From Tridacna crocea (Eukaryota; Mollusca; Bivalvia; Cardiida; Cardiidae), in the NCBI GenBank assembly GCA_943736015.1, contig OX031057.1:43920501-43984500 (forward strand): a stretch of 64,000 bases of DNA, written 5' to 3'. The notes below the pieces were generated by a model, which ran no database searches, had not been told where the DNA came from, and saw only the letters and a list, made by a program, of their open reading frames with translations. Both the position numbers and the translations under genes were made by a program. Numbering within the stretch: position 1 is the stretch's first letter; every line of letters starts with the position of its first letter. Shown here in pieces: positions 1-11,671 of the stretch.

Positions 1-91
1 TCGTCTTGTTACCGTTCTTAAAATGGATTTTTCTAAGATGTTTGTTGACCGGTAAAAGGTCAAGAAGTAGGTCTGTATTCAACAGCCATCC

Positions 92-319
92 TTAACTCAT
101 TACCAGACAACATTATTATAGAGTTGTCCAAATCTAAACCGTTTGCAGACGACAAAATAAAAGTGACTGAAATTTTAAAATTTGTTTTGTGAAGGGTCGA
201 AAACATGGCGGGAAAAGGAGAAAATGCTGGTTACCAGCATTTTCTCCTTTCCCACAATATTTTTAAAAGGCTTCTTTTCCAGGAGCGTCAAAAGTAGGGA
301 TTGTGTGGTAACGGGTTAA
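92..319 (+). mobile_element. HPA MITE
   Basis: Reference-type forward copy: TTAACTCATTACCAGACAA end, GCAGACGACAAAATAAAAGTG block, central GGAGAAAATGCTGG/CCAGCATTTTCTCC palindrome (about 212-268), CAGG(A/G)GCGTCAAAAGTAGGG block, GGTAACGGGTTAA end. Confidence 0.9.
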
Positions 320-720
320 GAAACTTCTTATCACTGTTCTCCAGAATTTTCTATTTGAAAGTAGCGCATTTTCTGATGGGCCACTTTCTATTGGCTTTCT
401 TTTTTAGTACTTTCCAAGTTAAACTAAAGCTATAGAATACAGAATGAAATGTATTAAAAGAACAGTTGGCGAATACGAACTCTGGTCGCTCCGTTCTTTT
501 CTGACCACAATGTTATCAAAAGCTTTCTTTTTCGTGGTCTTGAAAACTTGATGATGTTCGGTAAAAGTTTAAATCCATTCAATTGGATTATGAAAGATAA
601 TTTAATAATAATTAGATAGTGCAGAATATACGTACAGCTCAGATTGATTCATTTAAAACCAAGTACGAGATAAATCTGGATGAACGCTAACAGTTAATCT
701 TTTCATAAAAATTATCCTGT

Positions 721-905
721 TTAATCACTCACAGATAGAGACATTTAAAAAGGCTGTCAGAAAACTATGCTAAGCAACATTTTCTCCCTTTCCTGCAATG
801 TTTTTTTTTTTTAAACCGTGTCGAAAAAAGAAAAAAATGTCCTCTATCAAATCCTTCAAAATGGATCAGTTTTACTAGTAATTCATATCGTTGGTAATGA
901 GTTAA
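721..905 (-). mobile_element. HPA MITE, eroded
   Basis: TTAA at both ends and GTAATGAGTTAA at the right. The right half of the palindrome (ATTTTCTCCCTTTCC) is readable; the left half is lost. Confidence 0.6.
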
Positions 906-1349
906 ACTCCCCAAATAGGTTTGGATTCTAATACTAGTGAAATAGAAGAATAGAAAAGTCTTATAATATATAATGGTAAGATCTATACTAATAAATACCT
1001 GATATTGCCCAGTGATGCCATTATACAAGTGTGGTGGCGATTTCGGTGTCTCAATTAGAATGTGAATGTAGTAATAGCCTCTTAAACTTGTTATTTATTC
1101 AATCCAAGGCTTTGTCGACTGACCTTTTGACCCAATTCGTGAGGCTAAACTTACTACCTAGATTGATCTTTAAAATAGACCGTTTTAATCCAAGTGTTCA
1201 CACAAAATGTACTGTAACATAAAAAGTTATATCACAGAAATGAAACAGAAAGTGAAGCCCAGGTAAAAAGCAACAAATAAATGTACAAGAACAAGTACAA
1301 AATGTCGCACTGTGCCTCAAAGTGATAATCTTTGAAAGTTTTTTTTCTT

Positions 1350-1600
1350 AAATCTTACCAAACAAGAAATTTTATTGACTTATCCAGATTCAAACATTTG
1401 TAGGCGACAACTTCAATGCGGTTGGAAAGATAAAATTGTCTTTAAAAAGGGTGGAAACAGATGTGAAATAAGAAAAATCAAATACTCATTACCTACATTT
1501 TCTTCTCTTACCGTAATTTTTCCGATGCCTTCTCCGTAAGAGTTGTTAAGATTTGTTGCCCTTTTTCTTTTGGAAAAGGGTTTTCTCTAAGATGATCTTT
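1350..1600 (+). mobile_element. HPA MITE, strongly eroded
   Basis: CTTACCAAACAAGAAATTTT, GGCGACAA and AAAGGGTGGAAAC blocks in forward order, but the palindrome is decayed. Confidence 0.4.
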
Positions 1601-1632
1601 TTTTATTGATATTTGAGGGTTATTTCCAAATC

Positions 1633-2530
1633 CAATCCCTGCAGTAAACAATGGAGTGTTTAAACTAGAAGTCAAAATGTAGGATCATTATTTTGGTAAG
1701 ACAGCATTTATGACTAAATCATTAAAGATGCATTGCATAAGTGGAGGCTTGCAATCTCGATATGTCCTTGTATGCCAAAGAGTCCTCGTCATGAAAATAT
1801 TTCCTTTTGTGTCAAAGAGCACTTGTGATCTCATTGCGTCCCGGTGTCCTAATGAGTCATTGTCATCTCTTAGTGTCCTGGGAAAGTCATTCATTCTGTC
1901 CTAAAAAGCCCTTGCCATCTCAATGCGTTAATCCTAATCCCTATATTAAACAATGGAGTGTTTAAACTAAAAGTCAGAAACTAGGAATGTAAATTATGGC
2001 AAGAGAGCATACATGACTTATCATTTAAATTACATTGCATACCGTAAGTCAAGGCTTGCAATTTCGATATGTTCTTGTATGCCAAAGAGTCCTCGTCATG
2101 ACAATGTGTGCCAAATGGTCTTTATGATCCCAATGCGTCCTTATGTCCCAATGAGTCCTTTTCATCCCAATGCGTCTTTGCGTCCTAAAGAGTCCTTGGA
2201 ATCTCAATGCCTCCTCATATTACAAAGAGCCCTTGCTATCTCAATGCGCTGCGCCCTTGTGTCCCAATGAGTCCTGGTCATCCCAATGCGTCTTTGTGTC
2301 CTAAGGAGGTCTTGGAATCTCAATGCGCCCTCTCATCATAAAGAGCCTTCGCTATCTCAATGCGTCCCTTTGACCTGAAACGTCCAGAGATGGTTGGCTT
2401 CAGCCGCATTATTTATCTCTTAGGCTGCTTTGTGCAATTCCATGGAATCCCACTGATTCCTTGTGTCCCAAAGAGCCCTCGCTATCTCAAAGCGTCCATG
2501 TGACCTTAAAGGTCTAGAGATGGTTGGCTT
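1633..2530. repeat. Degenerate tandem repeat region
   Basis: About 22-26-bp units of the kind CAATGCGTCCTTGTGTCC / AATGAGTCCTTGTCATC dominate 1740-2500. On a larger scale, 1633-1800 is repeated about 305 bp later (AACAATGGAGTGTTTAAACT at both), and AGAGATGGTTGGCTTCAG recurs at about 2385 and 2516. Open frames here are by-products of the repeat. Confidence 0.75.
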
Positions 2531-2542
2531 CAGTCGGAGTAT

Positions 2543-2700
2543 TTAACCTTAGGCTGCCAGGCGCGACTCACTGACCTTTTGCAAGCAGTGTTGATCGAGA
2601 TCAGACCTTTCCCCATTAGATAACTTTGAAAAAGCAAATTTGGGATTTCTACTATGGGCTTAAAAGTTTCATTTCACTTTCTTAGCAGGATAAGGGTTAA
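2543..2700 (+). mobile_element. Family F MITE
   Basis: TTAACCTTAGGCTGCC...GCGCGACTCACTGACC at the left, eroded GATCAGAC palindrome, TTAGCAGGATAAGGGTTAA at the right. The right TTAA is shared with the HPA copy that follows. Confidence 0.7.
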
Positions 2701-2890
2701 CCCTTTACAAGACGAAAATTCGATGCGTCTGCATTCAAAGAATTGAAGAAAATAAACTTTGCCCACAATGTGGGATTTGTCTTTTTAAGGGTGATAAATA
2801 TTGTGAGAAATGGAAAAAAAATCCTGCCATTTTCTCTTCCTCTCACAATATTTAAAAGCATATTTCTTAGGGTCGTTTATTATGACGAAT
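2697..2890 (+). mobile_element. HPA MITE, eroded and 3' truncated
   Basis: TTAACCCTTTACAAGACGA start and ATTTTCTCTTCCTCTCACAATAT right palindrome arm. The terminal 3' block is missing. Confidence 0.55.
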
Positions 2891-3221
2891 ACCCAATGGA
2901 GAGTAAGTGGAAAACAAGAACCGATTTTGGAAGCTGTGGCATCTGGTCTGGGATTAGACTGCCGTCAGAAATCGATTAATATCCAATTCTCATCTCACAG
3001 ATTGATTTTGGTTTGAACTGTGAAAGGTAACCAGACGATTTTTAATACCCAAATAGCAAAGAAATGATCAGATACCAGAAGCTGTGGCATCTGGCCAGGG
3101 ATTTGGCTTATCATAATTGCTGTAAAAAAAAACAGATAAAGAACACAGTTTCGTCCTTTCAATAACTTTGAAAATGAGTCCGTATATATATGTTTCAAAC
3201 CAAAGCGGTGTTATATCAGGG

Positions 3222-3320
3222 TCAGCATTCACCAAACATTATTCAGCCATTCATGGATGTACTTTGTCTTATTCTCCAATTTTCCAAATTTGAACAAAAA
3301 CACAACTTCTGATTGACTAA
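3222..3320 (+). repeat. Family C MITE fragment
   Basis: CAGCATTCACCAAACATTATTC, TGTCTTATTCTCCAAT and ACACAACTTCTGATTG correspond to the left half of the palindromic family C. Confidence 0.5.
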
Positions 3321-3627
3321 ACTTACCCTGATATCAGATGTTGTGGTATCTGCTCCTTGGATTATAATATAAGGGTTCATCGATGAATAGTGATCCTTCT
3401 GTTGCAGGAGTTGTGCAGGCATGTCCCTTTTCTAGCCCGCTTCTCCCTATTACTTAAGGTAGTATGTCTATCCAAGACTTAAGCCGTGTTGTCAGTTTAT
3501 GTTAAGGGGGTAGCTCTGTAAAATAAACGAGGTAAGCGACCATTGCAAAGTAGACAATATCGCTGGAACAGAAATGATTCAATACTTGCAAAGGAAATGT
3601 GTAGCACCTAAGAATATATTTGGCTTG

Positions 3628-3715
3628 CAACTCGCGAAAAGGGACAGTCTGCGCATGCTAATCCGAAACGATACTTACCGTTTCCATGTCATTTTGTGTT
3701 TTGCGATGGTCAACT
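3628..3715. repeat. Family D MITE fragment
   Basis: GGCTTGCAACTCGCGAAAAGGG end plus a TCTGCGCATGCTAATCCGAAA piece of the GC-rich palindrome. Confidence 0.5.
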
Positions 3716-3889
3716 GAATAACAAAATCAAATGTAGTCGTAATGTACGCTCTCGTATTAGCTAATGCCGACTGTGCAGGCTGACCATAGACAACACTTTA
3801 CACTTTCTTACTGTCTCTTTTAGCATGTTGCAGCATATTACACCCTTAAAGTGGCAGAACTAGCCCATTATATTATACAATGAAAAGGC

Positions 3890-4810
3890 AGAAGTAGTAT
3901 ATAACAATCGGATGGGCAGAGTGCCTGCGTGGGTGCGATGCCTGCAATGCCCTAGAACAAAGGAGATATTGTTCCAAGAACAATGAAACCATTCATACGT
4001 GACTGCCAAAGAACAATGGGATAGTATTCTGGAGAACAATGGGTATGCAATGACATGAAATTCTACTACCAATCCTGGATGATGTCATACCACGGTGTCT
4101 GCGAGACTGCGATGCCCAAGAACAATGGGGTATTGTTCCTAGAACAATGGAACCATTCACACGTGATAGCCAAAGAACAATGGAATAGTATTCCGGAAAA
4201 TAATGAATATACAATGACCGGAAATTCCACTTCCAATCCTGGATGACGTCATACCACAGTATCTGCGAGGCACTGATACCTGCGATGCCAAAAACAATGG
4301 AATCGTGCACGCATGACTGCCCACAGACAATGGGGAAGAATTCTTAAAACAATGCCGAGAACAATGGAATTATACTCCGAGAATAATGGGGTGGGTATGG
4401 TATGTCTACCTAGAAACAGTAAAATCATACCGCAAAACTGCCTGCTGTCCCGTGAAAACAAAGGGCTTATTATTTCGACAACAATAGCGTAAGTATTGTA
4501 TATCTACCTAGAAACAGTGACGTCATACGGCAAAATTGCCTGCTGTCCTGTGACTCATACAAGAAAACAAAAGGATTATTATTTCGAGAACAATGACGTA
4601 AGTATCGTATATCTGCCTAGAAACAGTGACGTCCTACGGCAAGACTGTTAGCTACCCCTGTGACTCCTACCAGAAAGCAACAGGATAAAAATCAGAGAAT
4701 AGTCGAGTAAGTATCGTATGACAGCTTGCAGCCCCGTGACTCATACTACGGAACAATAGGATCATAATTTCGAGATCAATAAGATAGATATCGTTTACCT
4801 ACCACACCTT
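3890..4810. repeat. Degenerate tandem repeats rich in GAACAATGG
   Basis: A first part (about 3890-4440) has ~164-bp units: AACCATTCATACGTGACTGCC at 3987 and AACCATTCACACGTGATAGCC at 4151. A second part (about 4460-4790) has ~110-bp units around TATCTACCTAGAAACAGTGA. No coding support. Confidence 0.7.
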
Positions 4811-5149
4811 AATAATGTCATACTACCAAAAAATGTGGACCATAGGTTTGCTACCATAACGTCCATGATACGAATTCAATAATGATGAAAGGGAGGTAAA
4901 ACGCCATTCAGTCATTTTCTCCTCGTGCCGTATCGTTTTACAATTGAAAATACATGTACACCTGAATGACTTAATCCCAAACACATGGACAATGAGTTTT
5001 TTAACAAACCCTGAAGTTGTTGGCGCGGAGATGGGTATTACGCAATAGTCTCGGAGAATAAGGTAAATCAGGTAGCAGCACTCTTTTACGGAATGAGACA
5101 TACATCTTTAGAAACTGGAAAGAAACCTGGTTCTCGAAAAGTGGACTGA

Positions 5150-5640
5150 CGAGACAGCACCATAAACGCAAACTGCAATAATAAAGGCACCATGAACGCG
5201 AACTGAGGAGAAAGCACCATAAACGCGAACTGCAACTAAAGCACCATAAACGCGAACTGTAGCGACGGCACCATAAAGGTGGACTGCAGCGGCAGCACCA
5301 TACACGCGAATTGCAAGGAAGTCACCACAGATGCAAACAGCAGTGGCGGCACCAAAAACACCGACTGCAACGACAGCACATTATAACGCGGACTGCAGCG
5401 ACATCACCATAAACGCGAACTGCAGCGACAGCACCTTTTAACGCGGACTGCATCGAAGGCACCATGAACACGAACTGCATCGAAAGCACCATAAACGCGA
5501 ACTGCAACGAAGGCCCTCATAAACGCGAACTGCATCGAAGCCAACATAAACGCGAACTGCATCGAAGGTATCATATACGCGGACTGCAGCGACAGCACCA
5601 AATATGCGGACTGTAGCGAAAGCATCATGATCGCGGACTC
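5150..5640. repeat. 27-bp minisatellite
   Basis: Around 18 units of AGCACCATAAACGCGAACTG plus CAGCGAC. As 27 is a multiple of three, the minus strand stays open and yields spurious 9-residue repeat peptides (VAVRVYGAF type). Confidence 0.88.
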
Positions 5641-5736
5641 TACAGAAATCACCTCAAAAGAGTCACTGGTGCAAGAAAAGTACCTCGTGTGAGGATTTCG
5701 AATGTACAGGGCAAGAGCACACGTGATGGAATGCAA

Positions 5737-6251
5737 TCTGAGCTTATGTACCTAGCACAAGTCAAGTGCAAATTAAATGAATATTATGAATAAATTACTA
5801 TCGAACTAACGTAAATAAGAAGTGAACAAACAATTCAATCCCTAAATGGATATTATACCTGGTTGTTCGTAGTCAGCTAGGTCATGAAACTGGTAACAAT
5901 TAACAGTTATTATTCATTCGTCAAATTACGTTCAGTTCTATTTGGATATTCAATATCATGTTGTTTTCATATATTTTTCAAGGATGTTCTCAGTTCTATC
6001 ATCACCCAAACACATGGTTTCAGGTGAATTTTGTTAGGCAAAGCACTTTAGAGTCCCATCCTTACATTGATGACACCCGAATAGCACATGTATAAGTGAG
6101 CTGTCATCACACCATGGCTGAATGTACAGATCAGCGCACAGTTCTATCATCTTTTTGAGAGTAATTATGATGTATGTATTTTATGTTCCAAGAATAAAAC
6201 ATTTGATATCCTGGATTATGGCTACATGTCAGGTTTTAGTCAAGTATTGTA
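5737..6251. other. No recognised feature
   Basis: AT-rich sequence without convincing ORF, splice pattern or family match to the rest of the window. Confidence 0.5.
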
Positions 6252-6464
6252 ATCTGTAAAGCTGCTAATCCCGATTCAGGAAGCTTTAGCGGACAGTAAA
6301 GATTAAGATCAGGCGGCACAAACCGTGCAGTCTGATCTTTAATTTACATTATCTTATGTGGTAATTTTTTCGCAGTGAAATTTTTAAAATCTTTAAAATT
6401 GCAATATCATGGTTTTTACTATTGAAGGAAACTTTTTATTCATTTTTAGTACCATAAGGGTTAA
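6252..6464 (+). mobile_element. Family F MITE, diverged
   Basis: AAGATTAAGATCAGGCGGCACAA and GTGCAGTCTGATCTT form the palindrome. The right end is ACCATAAGGGTTAA. Confidence 0.65.
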
Positions 6465-7073
6465 AGTTAACAGACGGAGCTCTGGAAAATTACCTTTTCC
6501 CTAATTTGGAAGCATTAACACTGTTCAATTGCTTACTGTACTGTTTCTTATACAAAGCTTGAAAGTACATTTTGCATCTTACCTGGAATAGATTCTTCAT
6601 AGTCTTTGCAGGTCCCACTACATTTGTAGTCCTTGCTGTAACAATCCACTTGGCCAACGTCCCCAGTTTTCACCTAACGGTGCTGTCTTGTTATTTACCT
6701 TTGAATAGTAGCCAGTACATGTACACGTCTCATAACAGTGGAGAAGAAGATCAGAAACCGGATACTGCGGTATCAAACTTGGTATTTGACTGTTACCATT
6801 ATAATGAGTGATGTCAGAATTCAGTTCATGTCCTAAATTTTCACCTGTTTGGTCTAACTTTTACGCATTGAAAAGTAACCAGCACATATAGATCTATGTT
6901 TAATACCCAAACGGTTGAGAAGAAGATCAGATATTGTGTGCTTTGGTATCCGATCTGGAACTATGCAGTTATAATAATAGCTGTGAAAAACCAGTCAATG
7001 TGCTCAATATTCACCTCAAAACCTGTACTGATTTTCAAGAAGTGCTCTGTTTGATATTGCAATAATACTCTTG
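6465..7073. other. No recognised gene
   Basis: Two related stretches carrying GAGAAGAAGATCAGA (about 6740 and 6920) suggest an eroded duplication. The short ORF here has no recognisable domain. Confidence 0.4.
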
Positions 7074-7292
7074 GGACCTTACCGTCTGAATTTTTGACTA
7101 GTCCAATTTGAAAGCATTCGCAAACGACAAGATGATTATGACTCAAAAACTAAGATTTGTCTTTTGAATGATGGAAAACATGTGGAAAAAGGAGAAATGC
7201 TGGTTATCCGTTTTTTCTCCTCTTTCCACAATGTTTTCAAGACGCTCCGTCCAAAGAGTAGATAAAACCCGGTACTGTATAATAAAGGGTAG
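7074..7292 (+). mobile_element. HPA MITE, eroded
   Basis: TTTTTGACTAGTCCAATTTG and CAAACGACAAGATG blocks, GGAAAAAGGAGAAATGCTGG left arm; the right arm has lost its inner part. Confidence 0.65.
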
Positions 7293-7621
7293 ACCAGAGG
7301 TTTAAATTAAGATTTCTAGAGCTATTGAAGATGAATTTAGTCAAAGTCCGCATAAGGTAGCGAATAGCGTAAAAACAGCACACTGCACGTTCTATGCAGT
7401 TTGATCTTGCTCTACGTCTTCCGCAAATAACGACTTTAAAAGGCGTCCTTAGTAGAGAAAGGATTAGTAGACGACTGATTTTTTTTTTTTTTTTCCTTCT
7501 TCTTCTTTTTGTTTGTTTAAGTGGGTGCAGATCGAGACCAGAAACCATATACGCACAGTCTGATCTTGACATAAAATTATCTCAAAGGGTGCCTCTCTTC
7601 CGAGTTACATGTCTGTTTAAC

Positions 7622-8171
7622 TTAAAGGTGGCCCTTCAGATTTTGCGACCAAAATTTTACAAAAATACAAAAAATTCATCTCTATACTCCCAAGGCCTTT
7701 TGATTTTCATTCATAAACCCGAGTAGTTGAAAACCATCCGACAACAAGAGATATTAGATATTTACTACGGCCCAGGTCGTCACCGACGGGAACCACAGTC
7801 TATTTTTGGATGAGCAACTCGCACATTTACATACCTGAAATACACAGAAGACTCTTCAAACATAGCGTCCGAAGAAGACATTATGGAAAATAATTACACG
7901 TTTGATACGTTATGGAATTTAAGGGTCATTAGTCTCGTGCCAATCACTTTACATTCCCATAATGTTTTTTTTTATTTTTGGCGCGAAATCTAAAAATACT
8001 TTAAGAGGCTACGTAGCCTTTTAAGGGAATACCATCAAAAAAAATTTTTTTGGTAATTTTATGATTCTTAATTAACGATGATTTGTATTGTTTTTTCATG
8101 TTAATTTCAGTGATATATATAATTATTTTTTAATTTGGTGAGATGTGAAAATTCTAAATACCCACCTTTAA
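7622..8171. mobile_element. TTAA-flanked MITE, family H, copy 1
   Basis: Ends TTAAAGGTGG ... CCACCTTTAA. About 550 bp and co-linear with 47066-47627, including AAGAGGCTACGTAGCCTTTTAAGGG and the (A/T)-rich right part. No ORF. Its right TTAA is shared with the next HPA copy. Confidence 0.85.
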
Positions 8172-8391
8172 ACTCCTTATCACACAATCCCGACTTTTAA
8201 CGACCTTGAAATATATGCCTGTAGAAAATATCGTGGGAAAAGGAGAAAATGCTGGTAACCAGCATTTTCTCCTTTTCCCACAATATTTCTACCCTTCCCA
8301 AATTTCAGTTTTTGATTCACGTTTATTTTGTGGTATGCAAATGCTTTCAATTTGGACCAGTCTATAATTTTGTTGTGTGGTGAAGAGTTAA
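8168..8391 (-). mobile_element. HPA MITE
   Basis: Full reverse copy with TTAA at both ends. Palindrome arms of about 28 bp with one mismatch (CGTGGG against CCCACA). Abuts the family H element through the shared TTAA 8168-8171. Confidence 0.92.
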
Positions 8392-8549
8392 TTGAAATTC
8401 ATTCGTGTTATGTACAGGTAAGTCATATAAATACAGTAGGATAAGATTTAATTTTGAATATTTTTAAAATTTTCTCAACGAAATTTTTATTTGTTGTTTG
8501 AATTATAACCCTTTCGGTAACCACTTCTTTTTTCTTTTTTCGGTGCCAT

Positions 8550-8645
8550 ATTTGTAGGCGAAAACTCCACCTTTTTCGGAAGGCATAGATCAAGATAAGA
8601 CTGCTCAGGTTGTGCCGTCAGATCTCGTATCTGTTCCGTCAGCTT
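8550..8645 (+). repeat. Family F MITE fragment
   Basis: CATAGATCAAGATAAGACTG with an eroded complementary arm ending about 8637. Confidence 0.45.
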
Positions 8646-8681
8646 GTTTAGTCAAGCATATAAGATAACGAAAATGTGAAT

Positions 8682-8910
8682 TTAACTTTTTACCAAACGA
8701 CAAAACTTGAGACTTGACCAAATGCAAGGCATTTGCAGACGACAAAATAAAAGTGACTCAAAAATTGAAACTTAACTGTAGAAGAGTATAAACCATTGTG
8801 AGAAAAGGAGAAAATGCTGGTTACCAGCATTTTCTCTTTTTTCCACAATGTTTTCTATAGGCATCTATTTCAGGGTCGTCAAAAGTCGTCATTGTGTGGT
8901 AAAGGGTTAA
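8682..8910 (+). mobile_element. HPA MITE
   Basis: Full forward copy. Its right TTAA (8907-8910) is also the left TTAA of the next copy. Confidence 0.92.
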
Positions 8911-9123
8911 CAATCCCTACTTTTAACAACCCTGAGAAAGAAGCCTTTAGAAAACATTGTGGGAAAAGGAGAAAATGCTGGTAACCAGCATTTTCTCCTT
9001 TTCCAACAATGTTTTCTCTCCTTCACAAAACAAATTTCATATTTTCTGTCACTTTTATTCTGTCGTCTACAAATGCTTTCAATTTGGACAAGTATAACAT
9101 TTTGTCGTTTAGTAATGAGTTAA
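8907..9123 (-). mobile_element. HPA MITE
   Basis: Full reverse copy, tail-to-tail with the preceding one through one TTAA. Confidence 0.92.
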
Positions 9124-9931
9124 ATGAACTGTCGTTTAAGCGGTCGAGTTGACATAGTTTACGATGAATAGTTAAGATTGCGAAAATGTTTACAATTTGC
9201 ATGCCTCTCAAACACGGTTTAATGGTTGTTGTTGTGGATTTTTTCTATCCTTTAAGTGTTCGACATTCTCAAGAGCTTCTACGAGCCGTCGAAAGAACTA
9301 CCAGAATGAAATTGTAAGCACAGGTTCTGACTGCAGTACTTTAAGACACTATAGTACCTTATATCGGAATATTGTTATAAAAAGCCAACTTGGACTACTA
9401 ATGTAGTATATGACGTCATTAGAATAACGACAAACTTAAATTTACCTTCATGATTATGACGACATTTGAAAGCTTGAGCCATTTACCAGATAATTTATGC
9501 TCATCTATGCAAAATTTTATAAGTAGTTTTCACAATAACGAGGAAGTCCGCGATCTTTTTTTTTTTCACCCACGTATATTTGAGCCTTGTTCTAAAAAGG
9601 GGGAGTTTAACGCGTCTGTGTGATCCATCTTTCGTTACAAAATAATCTTGGATCCATAAAATTCATTTTGATTAAATCACCAGGTAGAATAGTCCTTTAA
9701 CATATAGAAAAAAATTACCAAAAGCAAAAAGTTTCGACTCATATCAAACCCATGTCATGCGAAATCCTACCGATTCTTGTAAACGACATTTTTGGAGTAC
9801 TGATTTTTCAAAATGTTCTTTTTGTGTAGAGTTGTTTTCCCGATCGTATTGTTCGGCGATTTTATTACAGATGTTCTACTCTGCATCTTTTTTGTAAGAG
9901 TGTCCATTATTTCAAGCTTTACCTGAACCCG

Positions 9932-10093
9932 TTAACACACAATTCCGACTTTCAACGACTATGATGGAGAAGGCATTTGAAAGCATTGAGGAAAAAGGAG
10001 AAAATGCCTGAAACTCGCTTCTTTTCCCACAATGTTTTCAAAAGGCTTCTTGCATAGGGTCGTTATAAATCGGGATGTGTGGTAACGGGTTAA
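9932..10093. mobile_element. HPA MITE, symmetric deletion form
   Basis: Both ends are of the same type (AACACACAATTCCGAC and TCGGGATGTGTGGTAACGGGTTAA), so the whole 162 bp is one inverted repeat. The GACGACAAAATAAAAG half is missing. Confidence 0.8.
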
Positions 10094-10144
10094 CTCACCA
10101 CGGTTATTCAGAGCAAGGACTCCATTTCCACAGTTTCGAACCAC

Positions 10145-10340
10145 GGCCCATATTCACCAACTATTTTTGAGAATATTCTTTGTCTTATTCGGCAAGGTCT
10201 TCTAAGTTTGTAAGTAATACAACCGTTCTGATTGGCTAAACCGAATGGTTTAGTCAATCAGAAGTTGTGTTACTTACACATGTAGAAATTCTGGAGGATA
10301 AGACAAAGAATGTTCTTAGAATGGTTGGTGAATATGGGCC
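10145..10340. mobile_element. Palindromic family C MITE
   Basis: Perfect 17-bp ends GGCCCATATTCACCAAC / GTTGGTGAATATGGGCC. The centre TGATTGGCTAAACC...GGTTTAGTCAATCA extends the inverted repeat over almost the full length. Confidence 0.85.
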
Positions 10341-10593
10341 CACGCCTTCGAAAGATTCGTGTGGATCATCTTTTACGTATTTTTTCCGCATCTGCCCAGG
10401 AGTCACAGTTTGTAATAAGAAGATATGTGTATTTTTTTCTACTCCAGGTTCGAATCAGTCGAAAAACTTTGTTAAGACTCGAGATTTTGTGCTAAACGGT
10501 TGAATAACACGGAAGAGTCTTTGCCTTCAACCGGAAATGCCTGACTAACTTTCTACCAAATACTAGTTTTTCAGTGTTCAACCACCTTACAGA

Positions 10594-10815
10594 AGAACGA
10601 TTCTAGGACAATTGCCCCCGGACAATTGCCCCCTGAGGACAATTGCTCCCCGGACCATTGCTCCCCGAGGACAATCCCCCCCAACTATTGTCCCCCGAGG
10701 ATAATTCCACTAGACCATTGCCCCCCAAGGACAAGGAATTGGTGGGGAAAATAGTACGGGGGGGGGGGGGGGGGGTTGTTCGGGGGGGAAGCAATAGTCC
10801 GTGGGGAATTGTTCT
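10594..10815. repeat. GGACAATTGCCCCC minisatellite with G-run
   Basis: ATTG(T/C)CCCCC motifs in both orientations from 10605 to 10735, then an 18-G run (10758-10775) and inverted motif GCAATAGTCC. The termini CTAGGACAATTGCCCCC and GGGGAATTGTTCTGATA suggest an inverted arrangement. Confidence 0.7.
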
Positions 10816-11032
10816 GATACGCAGAAGAACTAGTTTGAAAAAATATGGGCAAGTGAAAAAGATTATTAAGTAGGCTGAAGCACCCCGGATAAAGTTTCAG
10901 GAAAGTATCAATGTGTATACAAGAAAGTACGAGAGCATCAAATTCACTACCAGTTGTAGGTCTGACTCCCATAACTGTCCGATAGTGTTGATACGAAGGT
11001 CGACAGTAATCAGAAGGCTGCCAGTTTATCGT

Positions 11033-11093
11033 TTTCTGCGCATGTCATTCTCTTTGTAGATTTGTCAAATATCATCTAGCGGGAAATAATGGC
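11033..11093 (+). repeat. Miniature relic of the 45832 foldback family
   Basis: TCTGCGCATGTCATTCTC followed closely by ATCATCTAGCGGGAAATAAT joins the outer end and the arm-internal motif of the large element, as if the middle was deleted. Confidence 0.45.
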
Positions 11094-11097
11094 CAGT

Positions 11098-11324
11098 TTA
11101 TCAATTATCCCTAAGGCTGCCAAACGTGACTCACTGACCTTATTTGGACAGTGTAGATAAAGATCAGACTGCATAGAACGTGCAGTCTGATCTTGCATCT
11201 ATACTATCTCATAATCGGATATATTTTTTTCACCGAAAATTAAATTTGAAATTGCATTACAAGGGGTTTTACTGTCGATGTGAAAGTGTTGCTCTACTTA
11301 TTAATTAAGCAGGATATGGGTTGA
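11098..11324 (+). mobile_element. Family F MITE
   Basis: AGATCAGACTGCATAGAACGTGCAGTCTGATCT palindrome at about 11162-11194; CCCTAAGGCTGCCAAACGTGAC left block; TTAAGCAGGATATGGGTTGA right end. Confidence 0.8.
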
Positions 11325-11545
11325 TCTAACGTTACTATATAACCTGATTGTTTATGTTGCTTCTCAAGAGCAAACCTTTCTGGTGTGACACCCTCCGTAC
11401 GAGCAAAGTCGTGACCTGGCTAAAGAAACTAAGAACACCGTTTTCTTTAGTCAGTTGTTTAGGTCTAAGATAAAGTTGCACTCTATGTCAATTCTGATCG
11501 TAATACATACGGCCCGTATGAGCAACTTAAGTCGCTTCAAGCAAT

Positions 11546-11671
11546 TTAACCTTTTTCCAAGTAAAAAGGGAGCAAAACATGCCGCCAGCATTGTCTCCTT
11601 TTTTCCAAAATGTATCTAAAGCTTGCTGCTTATGAGTCTTGAAAGCAAAGGATTATTTTAAAGAGGGTTAA
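11546..11671. mobile_element. HPA MITE, eroded short form
   Basis: TTAACCTTTTTCCAAG, CCAGCATTGTCTCC and AGAGGGTTAA remain. It lies just upstream of COLGALT exon 1. Confidence 0.5.

Noticed and set aside
5404-5736. Minus-strand 110-codon ORF with 9-residue periodic peptide
   Set aside because: Entirely explained by the 27-bp minisatellite; no start context, signal or domain.
7237-7726. Overlapping ORFs of 110-111 codons on both strands
   Set aside because: They cross an HPA end, a poly-T tract and the start of family H; Lys-rich or Phe-rich runs come from homopolymers.
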